Below, piece by piece: positions 27,333 through 36,347 of a stretch of DNA of 64,000 bases. A program made the translations under genes and the position numbers. The DNA lies in assembly GCF_000717025.1 (NCBI RefSeq), contig NZ_JNXG01000019.1, positions 65,063 through 129,062 on the forward strand, given 5' to 3'. The notes beneath the pieces are model-generated. The model ran no database searches, was not told where the DNA came from, and saw nothing but the letters and a program-made list of their open reading frames with translations. Every line of letters starts with the position of its first letter. Positions within the stretch are counted from its first letter, which is position 1. Source of the DNA: Streptomyces atroolivaceus (GTDB lineage: Bacteria > Actinomycetota > Actinomycetes > Streptomycetales > Streptomycetaceae).

Positions 27333-27344
27333 GAACCGGTTAAG
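27333..27344. promoter_or_regulatory. Candidate LacI operator before the regulator gene
   Basis: GAACCGGTTAAG, with the perfect core palindrome AACCGGTT, ends ten bases before the LacI-family ATG. It differs by one base from the copy at 27175-27186, which supports one regulator acting on both divergent genes. Confidence 0.6.
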
Positions 27345-27353
27345 CGAGGTCGC

Positions 27354-28373
27354 ATGTCCAAGCACCGCCCCACGATCGCCGACATCGCGCGCCGCGCCGG
27401 GGTGTCGAAGGTCGCGGTGTCGTACGCCCTGAACGACCGCCCCGGGGTCTCCCCCGCGACCCGCGCCTCCATCAAGGCCATCGCGCAGGAGATCGGCTGG
27501 CGGCCCAACAGCGCGGCCCGCGCCCTCACCCGTGCCCGGGCCGACACCGTGGGGCTCGCGCTGTCCCGGCCCGCCAGGATGCTCGGCGTCGAGCCGTTCT
27601 TCATGGAGCTGATCAGCGGCATCGAGACCGAACTGTCCGCCCGCGGCTGCGCCCTGCTCCTCCAGGTCGTCACCGACCCGGTGCAGGAACTGGAGATGTA
27701 CCGCCGCTGGTGGGGCGAGGGCCGGGTGGACGGGGTGTTCCTCGCCGATGTGCGCTCGCCGGATCCGCGCATCGAGGGCATCGCCGAGCTGGGCATGCCC
27801 GCCGTCGTGATCGGCCATCCCTCGGCGGCGGGTTCCCTCACCCCGGTGTGGTCGGACGACTCGGCGGCCCTGCGGGACACCCTGACGTACCTGGCCGCGC
27901 TCGGCCACCGCTCCGTCGCCCGGGTCGCCGGGCTGCCCGAGCTGACCCACACCCAGCTGCGCGACCGCGCCCAGCGCGAGATCAGCGCCGAACTCGGGCT
28001 CGAGGAGCCGGTGGTGGTGCACACCGACTACTCCGGCGAGGAGGGCGCGCACGCGACCCGGCGCCTGATCAGCTCGGCCGCGCGGCCGACCGCCGTCATC
28101 TACGACAACGACATCATGGCCGTCGCCGGGCTCTCCGTCGCCCAGGAGATGGGGCTCGACGTGCCCGCCGACCTCTCTCTCGTCGCCTGGGACGACTCCC
28201 AGCTCTCCCGCGTCGTGCGCCCTCCGCTGACCGCTCTGAGCAGGGACATCTCCGCCTACGGAACCCACGCGGCCCGTACCCTGCTGGCGATGGTGGCCGA
28301 CGGCTCGGCGCCCGGATTCGAGGACGCGGCGGCCCGTCTGGTGCCCCGCGGTTCCACCGCCCCTCCCCGCTGA
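27354..28373 (+). CDS. LacI-family transcriptional regulator
   Basis: A 339-residue repressor. The N-terminal helix-turn-helix reads TIADIARRAGVSKVAVSYAL, followed by the hinge RPNSAARALTR and a periplasmic-binding-protein-like effector domain ending with the usual VAWDDSQLSRVVRPPLTALS. It is divergent from the transporter-mannosidase operon and probably represses it until a manno-oligosaccharide (inferred) binds. ATG with GAGGT upstream. Confidence 0.94.
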   Translation: MSKHRPTIADIARRAGVSKVAVSYALNDRPGVSPATRASIKAIAQEIGWRPNSAARALTRARADTVGLALSRPARMLGVEPFFMELISGIETELSARGCALLLQVVTDPVQELEMYRRWWGEGRVDGVFLADVRSPDPRIEGIAELGMPAVVIGHPSAAGSLTPVWSDDSAALRDTLTYLAALGHRSVARVAGLPELTHTQLRDRAQREISAELGLEEPVVVHTDYSGEEGAHATRRLISSAARPTAVIYDNDIMAVAGLSVAQEMGLDVPADLSLVAWDDSQLSRVVRPPLTALSRDISAYGTHAARTLLAMVADGSAPGFEDAAARLVPRGSTAPPR

Positions 28374-28543
28374 GGGACCGGCGGACTACGGGTCGCCCTC
28401 CTACCTCAGGACTACGCGACCGCCCGGAGGGTGCGACTCAAGAGGGCCCCGGGAACGGGCACGAGGGCTGACGACCCGGCACGGTACGGCGGAGACGATG
28501 GAGGGGTCCCCGCGAACCTGCCGTACGAACCTGGAGTCCCCCT

Positions 28544-29311
28544 GTGACCACCACCACCGTTCACCGCACCACCGCGGTCGCCGCCCGCGCCGCGGAGCTG
28601 TCGAAGGTCTACGGCCAGGGTGAGACCCAGGTGGTCGCCCTCGACCGGGTGACCGTGGACTTCCCGCAGGGGGAGTTCACCGCGATCATGGGCCCGTCGG
28701 GTTCCGGCAAGTCCACGCTGATGCACTGCGTGGCCGGTCTGGACAGCTTCAGCAGCGGTTCCGTGCGCATCGGCGAGACCGAGCTGGGGACGCTGAAGGA
28801 CAAGCAGCTCACCCAGCTGCGACGGGACAAGATCGGCTTCATCTTCCAGGCCTTCAACCTGCTGCCCACGCTGACCGCCCTGGAGAACATCACCCTGCCG
28901 ATGGACATCGCCGGCCGTAAGCCCGATGCCGCCTGGCTGCAGAAGGTCATCGACATGGTAGGCCTCTCCGAGCGGCTGAAGCACCGCCCCACGGAGCTCT
29001 CCGGCGGGCAGCAGCAGCGCGTCGCGGTGGCCCGCGCCCTGGCCTCGCAGCCGGAGATCATCTTCGGTGACGAGCCGACCGGCAACCTCGACTCCCGCTC
29101 GGGCGCCGAGGTCCTCGGCTTCCTGCGCAACTCGGTGCGCGAGCTCGGCCAGACCGTGGTGATGGTGACCCACGACCCGGTGGCCGCCTCCTACGCGGAC
29201 CGGGTGATCTTCCTGGCCGACGGGGCGGTCGTCGACCAGATGATCAGCCCCACCGCCGACGGGGTCCTCGACCGGATGAAGGCGTTCGACGCGAAGGGCC
29301 GCACCAGCTGA
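28544..29311 (+). CDS. LolD/MacB-type ABC transporter ATPase
   Basis: A 255-residue ATPase: Walker A GPSGSGKST, Q-loop FIFQAFNLLPTLTALENI, signature ELSGGQQQR, Walker B IIFGDEPTGNLDS and H-loop VTHDP. It partners with the FtsX-type permease 56 bases downstream. The pair is a paralogue of the pair at 58.5-61.8 kb; the ATPases agree over long stretches from Walker A to the C-terminal RMK(A/D)FDA(K/R)GRTS. GTG start with GGAG at 8 bases. Confidence 0.93.
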   Translation: MTTTTVHRTTAVAARAAELSKVYGQGETQVVALDRVTVDFPQGEFTAIMGPSGSGKSTLMHCVAGLDSFSSGSVRIGETELGTLKDKQLTQLRRDKIGFIFQAFNLLPTLTALENITLPMDIAGRKPDAAWLQKVIDMVGLSERLKHRPTELSGGQQQRVAVARALASQPEIIFGDEPTGNLDSRSGAEVLGFLRNSVRELGQTVVMVTHDPVAASYADRVIFLADGAVVDQMISPTADGVLDRMKAFDAKGRTS

Positions 29312-29367
29312 CACGACGGCTGTCCGCCCCTTCCCCTCCGCATCCCGAACTCCCCAGGAATCCACAC

Positions 29368-31896
29368 ATGTTCCGTACCGCCGTGCGCAATGTGCTTGCG
29401 CACAAGGCCAGACTGCTGATGACCGTGCTCGCCGTGATGCTCGGCGTCGCCTTCGTCTCCGGCACCCTGGTCTTCACCGACACCCTCGGCAACGCCTTCC
29501 GCAACCAGTCCGCCAAGAACTACGACAAGGTGGCCGTCGCCGTCACCACCTGGGCCGAGCGCGGCGACGAGGAGACCCCCGCCGTCGACGAGGCCACCCT
29601 CGAGAAGATCGAGGACCTCGACGGCGTGGCGGAGGCCACCGGCCGGGTCTCCGGATTCGCGGGCGTCGCCGACCCGGACGGCAAGCTCATCGGCAACGGC
29701 TGGTCCAACACCGGTTCCAACTACTCCCCGGGTACCGACGGCAAGGACGCGCAGTACACGTTCACCGAGGGAACGGGGCCGGTGAAGGCCGGCCAGATCG
29801 CCCTCGACAAGGAGACCGCGAACAAGGGCGAGTACCGCGTGGGCGCCCCGGTACGGGTCGCCACCAACGGGCCGGTGAAGGAGTACACCCTCTCCGGAGT
29901 CTTCACCACCGAGGACGGCGCCGTGAACGCGGGCGGCAGCCTGGTCCTCTTCGAGACCGAGGTCGCCCAGCAGCTCTACCTGCGGCCCGGACAGTTCAGC
30001 GACGTCACCGTGACCGCCGATGCCGGGGCGTCCGACCAGCGGCTTCTGGACGCCGTGAAGCCCCTGCTCCCCGAGAACGCGGAGGCCAAGACGGGCGCCG
30101 CCCTCGCGGACGAGGAGGCCGAGATGACCGAGTCCGGCCTCAAGAGCCTCAACTCGATGCTGCTGGCCTTCGCGGCCATCGCGCTCTTCGTCGGCGTGTT
30201 CCTGATCGCCAACACCTTCACCATGCTCATCGCCCAGCGCACCAAGGAACTCGCCCTGATGCGCGCCGTCGGCGCCTCCCGCCGGCAGGTCAAGAGGGCC
30301 ATCCTGCTCGAGGCCGGTGTGGTCGGTCTGATCGCCTCGGTGACCGGCTTCCTGCTCGGCGTCGGCCTCGCCACGGGGCTGCGCTCCGCGATGGGCATGT
30401 TCGGCGGGAAGATCCCTGCCGGCCCGCTGGTCGTCTCCCCCACAGCGGTCGCCTCCGCGTTCGCCGTCGGCGTGCTGATCACCGTGTTCGCCGCCTGGCT
30501 GCCCGCCCGTCGCGCCGCCAAGATCCCGCCGGTGGCGGCCATGAGCAGCGTGCACGCGGTGGCTACCACCAAGTCGCTGGTCGTGCGGAACTCGTTCGGC
30601 GCGGTGATCACCCTCATCGGGTCCGCCCTGATCGTCGCCGGTGCCGCTCAGGGCGACGAGAACGGCCGGTGGCTGCTCGGTGGCGGGGCGTTCCTCGCCC
30701 TGATCGGTGTCATCGTGCTCATCCCGCTGCTCTCGCGGCCGGTGATCGCCCTGGCACGTCCGCTGCTGCGGAGGCTCTTCGGGGTGTCCGGCAAGCTGGC
30801 CGCCCAGAACGCGGTCCGCAATCCGCGCCGGACCGGAGCCACCGCCTCCGCCCTGGCGATCGGACTCACCCTGGTCACCGGCATCTCCGTGCTCGGCGTC
30901 ACGCTCGGCCAGGCCATCGACAAGATGACGACGGACAACATCCGGGCCGACTACATGGTCTCGATGGCCAGCGGGGACTCGCTCGACGAGTCGGCGCTCG
31001 CCGCCCTGCGCAAGGCCGACGGTGTCGCCGCGGCCACTCCCCAGCGGGCCGTCTGGCTCACCGCCGGCAAGGGAGGTGTCTCCGCCTCCGGGGTCACCCC
31101 GGGCGACGTCGAGAAGGTCTTCAACCTGAAGGTGGTCTCCGGATCACTCTCCTCGCTGAAGGACGGCGAGATCGCCGTCGACCGCAAGACCGCGAAGTCG
31201 CACGGCTGGAAGACCGGCGACAGTGTGCCCGTGACGTTCGACGACGAGAAGAAGGAGACCCTGAAGGTCGGCGCCCTCTACGAGGGCAACGAGTTCCTCT
31301 CCCCGGTCCTGATCCCCGAGGACGTCGTCGACCCGCACGAGAGCGTCGCCGACATCCGTGAGGTCTGGCTGACCATGGACGGCGGACAGAGCGCCGCCAA
31401 CGAGAAGGCCGTGATCGACGCGCTCGGCGACAACCCGGCGATGAGCGTCATGGACCGCCAGGGCATCAGGGACATGTTCGGCGGGTTCATCAACACGGCG
31501 CTGAACATCATGTACGCGCTGCTGGCGATGGCCCTGGTCATCGCGGTCCTTGGGGTCGTCAACACGCTGGCCATGTCCGTCTTCGAACGTCAGCAGGAGA
31601 TCGGCATGCTGCGGGCGATCGGCCTGGACCGGCGCAGGGTCAAGCGCATGATCCGGCTGGAGGCCGTCGTCATCTCGCTCTTCGGAGCGGTGGTCGGCGT
31701 GGGCCTGGGCACGTTCCTCGGCTGGGCCATCGGGAAGAGCCTTTCGGCCTCCATCCCGGGCTACGCCCTGGTCATCCCCTGGGACCGGCTCGCGCTCTTC
31801 CTGGTCCTCGCGGGCCTCGTGGGCGTCCTGGCCTCCCTCTGGCCGGCCCGCAGCGGCGCGAAGCTGAACATGCTGACCGCGATCAAGACGGAGTAG
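29368..31896 (+). CDS. FtsX/MacB-type ABC transporter permease
   Basis: An 842-residue permease with a duplicated layout: an N-terminal helix, a large extracellular domain (about 40-250), three helices (FtsX domain, AIALFVGVFLIANTFTMLIA and following), a middle helix pair, a second extracellular domain (about 520-690) and a final FtsX domain (ALLAMALVIAVLGVVNTLAM). Such proteins often act as mechanotransmitters or extrude lipids, antimicrobial peptides or lipoproteins. The substrate is unknown. Confidence 0.92.
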   Translation: MFRTAVRNVLAHKARLLMTVLAVMLGVAFVSGTLVFTDTLGNAFRNQSAKNYDKVAVAVTTWAERGDEETPAVDEATLEKIEDLDGVAEATGRVSGFAGVADPDGKLIGNGWSNTGSNYSPGTDGKDAQYTFTEGTGPVKAGQIALDKETANKGEYRVGAPVRVATNGPVKEYTLSGVFTTEDGAVNAGGSLVLFETEVAQQLYLRPGQFSDVTVTADAGASDQRLLDAVKPLLPENAEAKTGAALADEEAEMTESGLKSLNSMLLAFAAIALFVGVFLIANTFTMLIAQRTKELALMRAVGASRRQVKRAILLEAGVVGLIASVTGFLLGVGLATGLRSAMGMFGGKIPAGPLVVSPTAVASAFAVGVLITVFAAWLPARRAAKIPPVAAMSSVHAVATTKSLVVRNSFGAVITLIGSALIVAGAAQGDENGRWLLGGGAFLALIGVIVLIPLLSRPVIALARPLLRRLFGVSGKLAAQNAVRNPRRTGATASALAIGLTLVTGISVLGVTLGQAIDKMTTDNIRADYMVSMASGDSLDESALAALRKADGVAAATPQRAVWLTAGKGGVSASGVTPGDVEKVFNLKVVSGSLSSLKDGEIAVDRKTAKSHGWKTGDSVPVTFDDEKKETLKVGALYEGNEFLSPVLIPEDVVDPHESVADIREVWLTMDGGQSAANEKAVIDALGDNPAMSVMDRQGIRDMFGGFINTALNIMYALLAMALVIAVLGVVNTLAMSVFERQQEIGMLRAIGLDRRRVKRMIRLEAVVISLFGAVVGVGLGTFLGWAIGKSLSASIPGYALVIPWDRLALFLVLAGLVGVLASLWPARSGAKLNMLTAIKTE

Positions 31897-31910
31897 GCGA
31901 GGGGCACGGA

Positions 31911-31941
31911 GGGGCGGTACCCGCAGTGCGGGTACCGCCCC
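31911..31941. terminator. Bidirectional terminator
   Basis: A 15-base inverted repeat GGGGCGGTACCCGCA (31911-31925) / TGCGGGTACCGCCCC (31927-31941), centred between the permease stop and the convergent cfa stop. Confidence 0.88.
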
Positions 31942-31964
31942 ACCGTCGTTCCTGGATCAGCCGT

Positions 31965-33257
31965 TCACGCCGTCCACTCACGGGCGCGCAGCGGCATGCC
32001 CACGGCGCCGCCCTCCCGCGGACGCACCGCGAGGATCTGGTTGACGCCGATCTTGTTGTGCTCGAAGGAGAGCGCGGAGGCGGCCATGTAGAGCCGCCAC
32101 ACCCTCGCCCGGCCGGGAGAGGTGGCCCGGACGGCCTCCTTCCAGTGCTTCTCCAGGTTGGCCACCCACTGACGCAGGGTCAGTGCGTAGTGTTCGCGGA
32201 TCGCCTCGACGTCCCGGGCCTCGAAACCGGCCTCCTCCAGGGTGGCGACGGTGCGGCCCACCGGGGCCAGTTCGCCGTCGGGGAAGACGTAGGCGTCGAT
32301 GAACGCGTCGACGTGGTACGCCGACTCGTCCTTCTCGGGGCGGCGGGCGATCTGGTGGTTGAGCAGCCGGCCGCCGGGTGCGAGCAGGGCGTAGAGGTCG
32401 TCGGCGTACTCACGGAATCGGACCGAACCCACGTGCTCGGCCATGCCGATCGAGGAGATCGCGTCGTACGGGCCGTCCCTGACGTCCCGGTAGTCCTGGA
32501 CGCGGATCTCGATGCGGTCGGTGAGGCCCTCCTCGGCGATGCGCTTGCGGGCGAAGGCCGCCTGTTCGGTGGAGAGGGTCACTCCGGTGACCCGGGCACC
32601 GTACTCCCGGGCGGCGTGGATGGCCATGGAACCCCATCCGCAGCCGACGTCGAGGAGGCGGTCCCCCTCCTGGAGGGCGAGCTTGCGGCAGACGAGGTCG
32701 AGCTTGTCGCGCTGGGCGTCCTCGAGTGTGGCACCGTCCTGCCAGTACGCGCAGGAGTAGACCATGGAGGGGCCGAGGACCATGGCGTAGAAGTCGTTGC
32801 CCACGTCGTAGTGGTGGCTGATGGCTTCCCTGTCGCGGCGCTTGGTGTGCAGCGGGCCGGTGCGGCGGCGGACCTCCTCGGCGGGCGGCCGGGGCAGCGG
32901 CCAGGGACCGGCCAGCTGGACGAGACCCCGGGCGAACGCCCGCACCCTCGGGTCACGGACGGGATGGACGGTGTCCTTCGCGTCGGCGCCGCGCTCCCAG
33001 AGCAGCGACGCCACGGCGTTCAGGGCGGCGTACAGATCCCCGTCGACGTCGATCTCCCCCGCCACCCAGGCGCGGGCCAGGCCCAGTTCGCCCGGCTTCC
33101 AGAGCAGTCGGCGCAGGGCGCGGCGGTGGCGCAGGACGAGGGTGGGGGCACCCGGCGGCCCGGATTCGCTGCCGTCCCAGGCCCGGATCCGGACCGGCAG
33201 GGGTTCTCCCAGCAACTCTTCGGCAAGAGCGGTCAGCCGCGATGCGGCGTCGGCCAT
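31965..33257 (-). CDS. cfa: Cyclopropane-fatty-acyl-phospholipid synthase-like SAM methyltransferase
   Basis: A 430-residue CFA synthase-family enzyme, which transfers a methylene group from SAM onto unsaturated phospholipid acyl chains at the membrane. The SAM site is LLDVGCGWGSMAIHA; the typical ISHHYDVGNDFYAMVLGPSM and YSCAYW segments lie just before it. ATG 33257 has GGAGGT at 7 bases. It is followed by a shared terminator and stands alone. Confidence 0.92.
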   Translation of the reverse strand: MADAASRLTALAEELLGEPLPVRIRAWDGSESGPPGAPTLVLRHRRALRRLLWKPGELGLARAWVAGEIDVDGDLYAALNAVASLLWERGADAKDTVHPVRDPRVRAFARGLVQLAGPWPLPRPPAEEVRRRTGPLHTKRRDREAISHHYDVGNDFYAMVLGPSMVYSCAYWQDGATLEDAQRDKLDLVCRKLALQEGDRLLDVGCGWGSMAIHAAREYGARVTGVTLSTEQAAFARKRIAEEGLTDRIEIRVQDYRDVRDGPYDAISSIGMAEHVGSVRFREYADDLYALLAPGGRLLNHQIARRPEKDESAYHVDAFIDAYVFPDGELAPVGRTVATLEEAGFEARDVEAIREHYALTLRQWVANLEKHWKEAVRATSPGRARVWRLYMAASALSFEHNKIGVNQILAVRPREGGAVGMPLRAREWTA

Positions 33258-33463
33258 GGTGCACACCTCCGTGGTGGTGTTTCCGAACGTGCCTAAATTC
33301 GCATATACGCACCCGAACCGGGCCGCGACACCTCGGGGCCACGGCGAGGTACACCGGCGTCAACGCCGCCCGGCACCCATGCCATCCCCGTCCGGGGCAA
33401 CGGAACGGCAAAATACTTGCACTTGCCATCTAGTTCCGTGCGCACCAGGGCGTCCTGGAACGC

Positions 33464-33505
33464 CGAAGGGGCCGTCCGCACCACGGATGGCGGACGACCC
33501 CTTCG
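33464..33505 (-). terminator. Terminator after NADH dehydrogenase
   Basis: Inverted repeat with arms CGAAGGGG + CCGTCCGC (33464-33479) and GCGGACG + CCCCTTCG (33490-33505), one mismatch. The rest of the 262-base gap up to cfa holds a direct repeat ACTTGC-ACTTGC near 33412-33424 and no gene. Confidence 0.8.
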
Positions 33506-33519
33506 GTGACGTGCGGGCG

Positions 33520-34923
33520 CTAGGAGGCCTTGGCCTTCTCGCCGGTCTTGCTCTTGTCGCCGTCGGCCTTGGCCGCGACGGGCGCCGGGCTCGGCTTGGC
33601 CGCCTCGTAGAACTCCTCACGCGGAGTCTCCATGGCGCCGAGCGAGACGACCTCGCGCTTCAGGAACATCGCCAGTGTCCAGTCCGCGAAGATCCGGATC
33701 TTGCGGTTCCAGGTCGGCATCGCCATGCCGTGGTAGCCACGGTGCATGTACCAGGCGAGACGGCCCTTGAGCTTGATCTTCACCTTGCCGATGACGATCA
33801 TCGCGACGCCCTTGTGGAGGCCGAGTCCGGCGACCGCACCCTTGTTGGCGTGGCTGTACTCCTTCTGCGGGAAGCCCCGCATGCCGGAGATGACGTTGTC
33901 GCCGAGGACCTTCGCCTGACGCAGCGCGTGCTGGGCGTTCGGCGGGCACCAGGCGTTCGGGTTGCCCGCGCGGCGTCCGACCATGTCCGGCACCTGGGCG
34001 TTGTCGCCTGCGGCCCAGATGTAGTCGGTGCCCTGGACCTGGAGCTTCTCGGAGGTGTCCACGTGACCACGGGGGCCGAGCGGCAGACCGAAGCGCGCCA
34101 GCGCCGGGTTCGGCTTCACGCCGGCCGTCCACACGATCGTGCTGGAGTCGACCTCGAGGCCGTTCTTCAGCACCACGTGACCGTCGACGCAGGAGTCCAT
34201 GGAGGTCGAGAGGTAGACCTCGACACCACGGCTCTCCAGGTGCTCCTTGCCGTACGCGCCCAGCTTCGGGCCGACCTCGGGAAGGATCTTGTCGGCGGCG
34301 TCGACCAGGATGAAACGCATGTCCTCGCGCTTCACGCTCGTGTAGTACTTCGCCGCGTCGCGGGCCATGTCCTCGACCTCGCCGATGGTCTCCGCGCCGG
34401 CGAAGCCGCCGCCCACGAAGACGAACGTCAGCGCCTTGCGGCGGACGTCCTCATCGGTCGTCGAGTCGGCCTTGTCCAGCTGCTCGAGGACGTGGTTGCG
34501 CAGACCGATGGACTCCTCGATGCCCTTCATGCCGATGCCCTGCTCGGCGAGGCCGGGAATCGGGAAGGTGCGGGAGACCGCGCCCATCGCGATGACCAGG
34601 TAGTCGAAGGGCAGCTCGTAGGCCTCGCCGACGAGCGGCGCGACCGTGGCGACCTTGCGGTCCTGATCGATGGTCGTGACACGGCCGGTGAGAACCTCGG
34701 CCTTGGGCAGCACGCGTCGCAGCGGGACGACGACATGCCGAGGCGAGATGCTGCCGGCAGCAGCTTCGGGGAGGAAGGGCTGGTACGTCATGTACGAGCG
34801 CGGGTCGACGACCGTGACGGTCGCCTCTCCATACCGCATCTTCTTCAGAATGCGACGAGCTGCGTACAGGCCTACGTACCCACCGCCTACAACGAGGATC
34901 CTGGGACGCTCCGTGGTGCTCAT
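33520..34923 (-). CDS. ndh: Type II NADH:quinone oxidoreductase (NDH-2)
   Basis: A 467-residue flavoprotein that passes electrons from NADH to menaquinone without pumping protons. The FAD-binding motif is ILVVGGGYVGLYAARR at the N terminus, the NADH-binding motif FVFVGGGFAGAETIGE near the middle, and TDYIWAAGDNAQVPDM is the second FAD motif. A C-terminal amphipathic region plus an Ala/Lys-rich tail fits membrane association. Rex-like sites lie upstream. Confidence 0.93.
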   Translation of the reverse strand: MSTTERPRILVVGGGYVGLYAARRILKKMRYGEATVTVVDPRSYMTYQPFLPEAAAGSISPRHVVVPLRRVLPKAEVLTGRVTTIDQDRKVATVAPLVGEAYELPFDYLVIAMGAVSRTFPIPGLAEQGIGMKGIEESIGLRNHVLEQLDKADSTTDEDVRRKALTFVFVGGGFAGAETIGEVEDMARDAAKYYTSVKREDMRFILVDAADKILPEVGPKLGAYGKEHLESRGVEVYLSTSMDSCVDGHVVLKNGLEVDSSTIVWTAGVKPNPALARFGLPLGPRGHVDTSEKLQVQGTDYIWAAGDNAQVPDMVGRRAGNPNAWCPPNAQHALRQAKVLGDNVISGMRGFPQKEYSHANKGAVAGLGLHKGVAMIVIGKVKIKLKGRLAWYMHRGYHGMAMPTWNRKIRIFADWTLAMFLKREVVSLGAMETPREEFYEAAKPSPAPVAAKADGDKSKTGEKAKAS

Positions 34924-34957
34924 GCCATCGAGTATCCACCCCCCTCGGGGGGCATGC

Positions 34958-34975
34958 TCGTGAGCCCCTTCACAA
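34958..34975. promoter_or_regulatory. Candidate Rex operator (proximal)
   Basis: TCGTGAGCCCCTTCACAA, close to the Rex consensus TTGTGAA-N4-TTCACAA, begins 35 bases before the ndh start. Rex is the NADH/NAD+-sensing repressor of respiratory genes in Streptomyces, so it makes sense here. Confidence 0.6.
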
Positions 34976-35230
34976 GGTATGCGCCGCCCTCTGCTACACT
35001 TCGCCGCCCACGTGACCCAGGTCATGCCACGGGGCGGGAACCACGACGTTCCGGCGAACGTTGTTCACCACTTGTGAGCTGGCCCTTGAGCCGCCGGACG
35101 GGATGAACGACCCACCCCGGACACCCTCCGGCCACACCCCCGCAACGCCCCCGTATCACCACCGTGCGGGCCCACGGGCCGCCTGCACGGCCCCCTCGGA
35201 GCAGAACTTCGCCCAGTGGGGCCGAATTCC

Positions 35231-35248
35231 TTGTGAAGAAGTTCACGA
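35231..35248. promoter_or_regulatory. Candidate Rex operator (distal)
   Basis: TTGTGAAGAAGTTCACGA differs from the Rex consensus at one position outside the spacer. It lies just downstream of the ppx terminator, about 310 bases before ndh. The intervening 448-base region between ppx and ndh holds no convincing gene. Confidence 0.6.
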
Positions 35249-35270
35249 AGTTTCTCGTCGCCCCACGCGA

Positions 35271-35302
35271 AAGACCTCCCCGAACAGGTCCGGAGAGGTC
35301 TT
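35271..35302 (-). terminator. Terminator after ppx
   Basis: Inverted repeat AAGACCTC (35271-35278) / GAGGTCTT (35295-35302) with further G/C pairing inside the loop. Confidence 0.7.
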
Positions 35303-35371
35303 CACCAGCTCAAAAGTGCAGGCGGGGATGCGTTTGAGCGACATCTCACCGCGTCTGCCCCCGCGCTGTGA

Positions 35372-36313
35372 TCAGGCGGCCGACCAGGCGATCCCGTCGA
35401 GAATGTCGTGTTCGCTGACGACGACCTCTCGAGCCCCGGCCCGCTCCATCACCGCGAGCAGCACGAGCGCCCCCGAGGTGATCACGTCGACCCGGCCCGG
35501 ATGCATCGCGGGGACCGCCGCGCGCTCCGCGTGGGTCGAGGCGAGCAGCCGGCCGGTGATCTCCCGTACCTGCTCGAGGGAGACCCGGGAGTGGTGGATC
35601 GCCTCGGAGTCGTACTCCTCCAGCCCGAGCGCCATGGCGGCGACGGTGGTGACCGTCCCGGCCAGTCCGACGAGCGTCGCCGCCGAGGAGAGCGGCACGG
35701 TCTCCTCGGCGAGATCCAGGGCGGCATCGATGTCCGCGCGGATCGCGGCGACCCGGTCCGGCGTGGCCGGATCCACGACGGCCCCGTCCAGGACGAGGTG
35801 ACGCTCGGTCATGCGTACGCAGCCGATGTCCACGGACCGGGCGGCGCGGACACGGTCGTCACCGACGACGAACTCGGTGGAGCCGCCACCGATGTCCACG
35901 ACGAGATACGGCTTCTCCAGGTGGTCGCTGCCCACCAGTTCCTTGGTGGCGCCGTCGAAGGAGAGCTGCGCCTCCTGGTCGCCCGTGATGACCTCGGGCT
36001 CGACGCCCAGGATCTCCAGGACGCCCCGGACGAACGTGTCGCTGTTCTCCGCGTCGCGCGAGGCCGACGTGGCGACGAACCGGATCCGCTCGGCGCCCAG
36101 CTCCTTGACCGCCTCCGCGTACTCACGGCAGGCGTCAAAGGTGCGTTCGAGCGCTTCGGGTGCCATCCGGCCGGTCCGGTCGACGCCCTGGCCGAGCCGG
36201 ACGATCCGCATCCGGCGGTCGAGCTCGCTGAAGTCCCCGGTCGCGGGGTCCACGTCCGCGACGAGCAGGCGGATCGAGTTGGTACCGCAGTCGATGGCGG
36301 CAACGCGGGTCAT
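35372..36313 (-). CDS. Ppx/GppA-family exopolyphosphatase
   Basis: A 313-residue ASKHA-fold phosphatase. The N-terminal phosphate-1 motif is VAAIDCGTNSIRLLVADVD; VVDIGGGSTEFVVGD is the second nucleotide-binding glycine motif. The family hydrolyses polyphosphate or (p)ppGpp. It is short compared with full-length E. coli Ppx, as is typical for actinobacterial Ppx1/2. It is last in the conserved eno-divIC-DUF501-ppx string, 34 bases after DUF501. Confidence 0.92.
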   Translation of the reverse strand: MTRVAAIDCGTNSIRLLVADVDPATGDFSELDRRMRIVRLGQGVDRTGRMAPEALERTFDACREYAEAVKELGAERIRFVATSASRDAENSDTFVRGVLEILGVEPEVITGDQEAQLSFDGATKELVGSDHLEKPYLVVDIGGGSTEFVVGDDRVRAARSVDIGCVRMTERHLVLDGAVVDPATPDRVAAIRADIDAALDLAEETVPLSSAATLVGLAGTVTTVAAMALGLEEYDSEAIHHSRVSLEQVREITGRLLASTHAERAAVPAMHPGRVDVITSGALVLLAVMERAGAREVVVSEHDILDGIAWSAA

Positions 36314-36347
36314 GGGGCTCCTGTGGTTGTACGGGCGGCGCGCAAGG

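Noticed and set aside
33400..33460. An ECF-sigma promoter (GGAAC -35) before cfa
   Set aside because: No matching -10 is found at 16-18 bases, so I did not call it.
35022..35246. A 74-residue minus-strand gene in the ppx-ndh gap
   Set aside because: It covers the distal Rex-like site, has no good ribosome-binding site and no domain.
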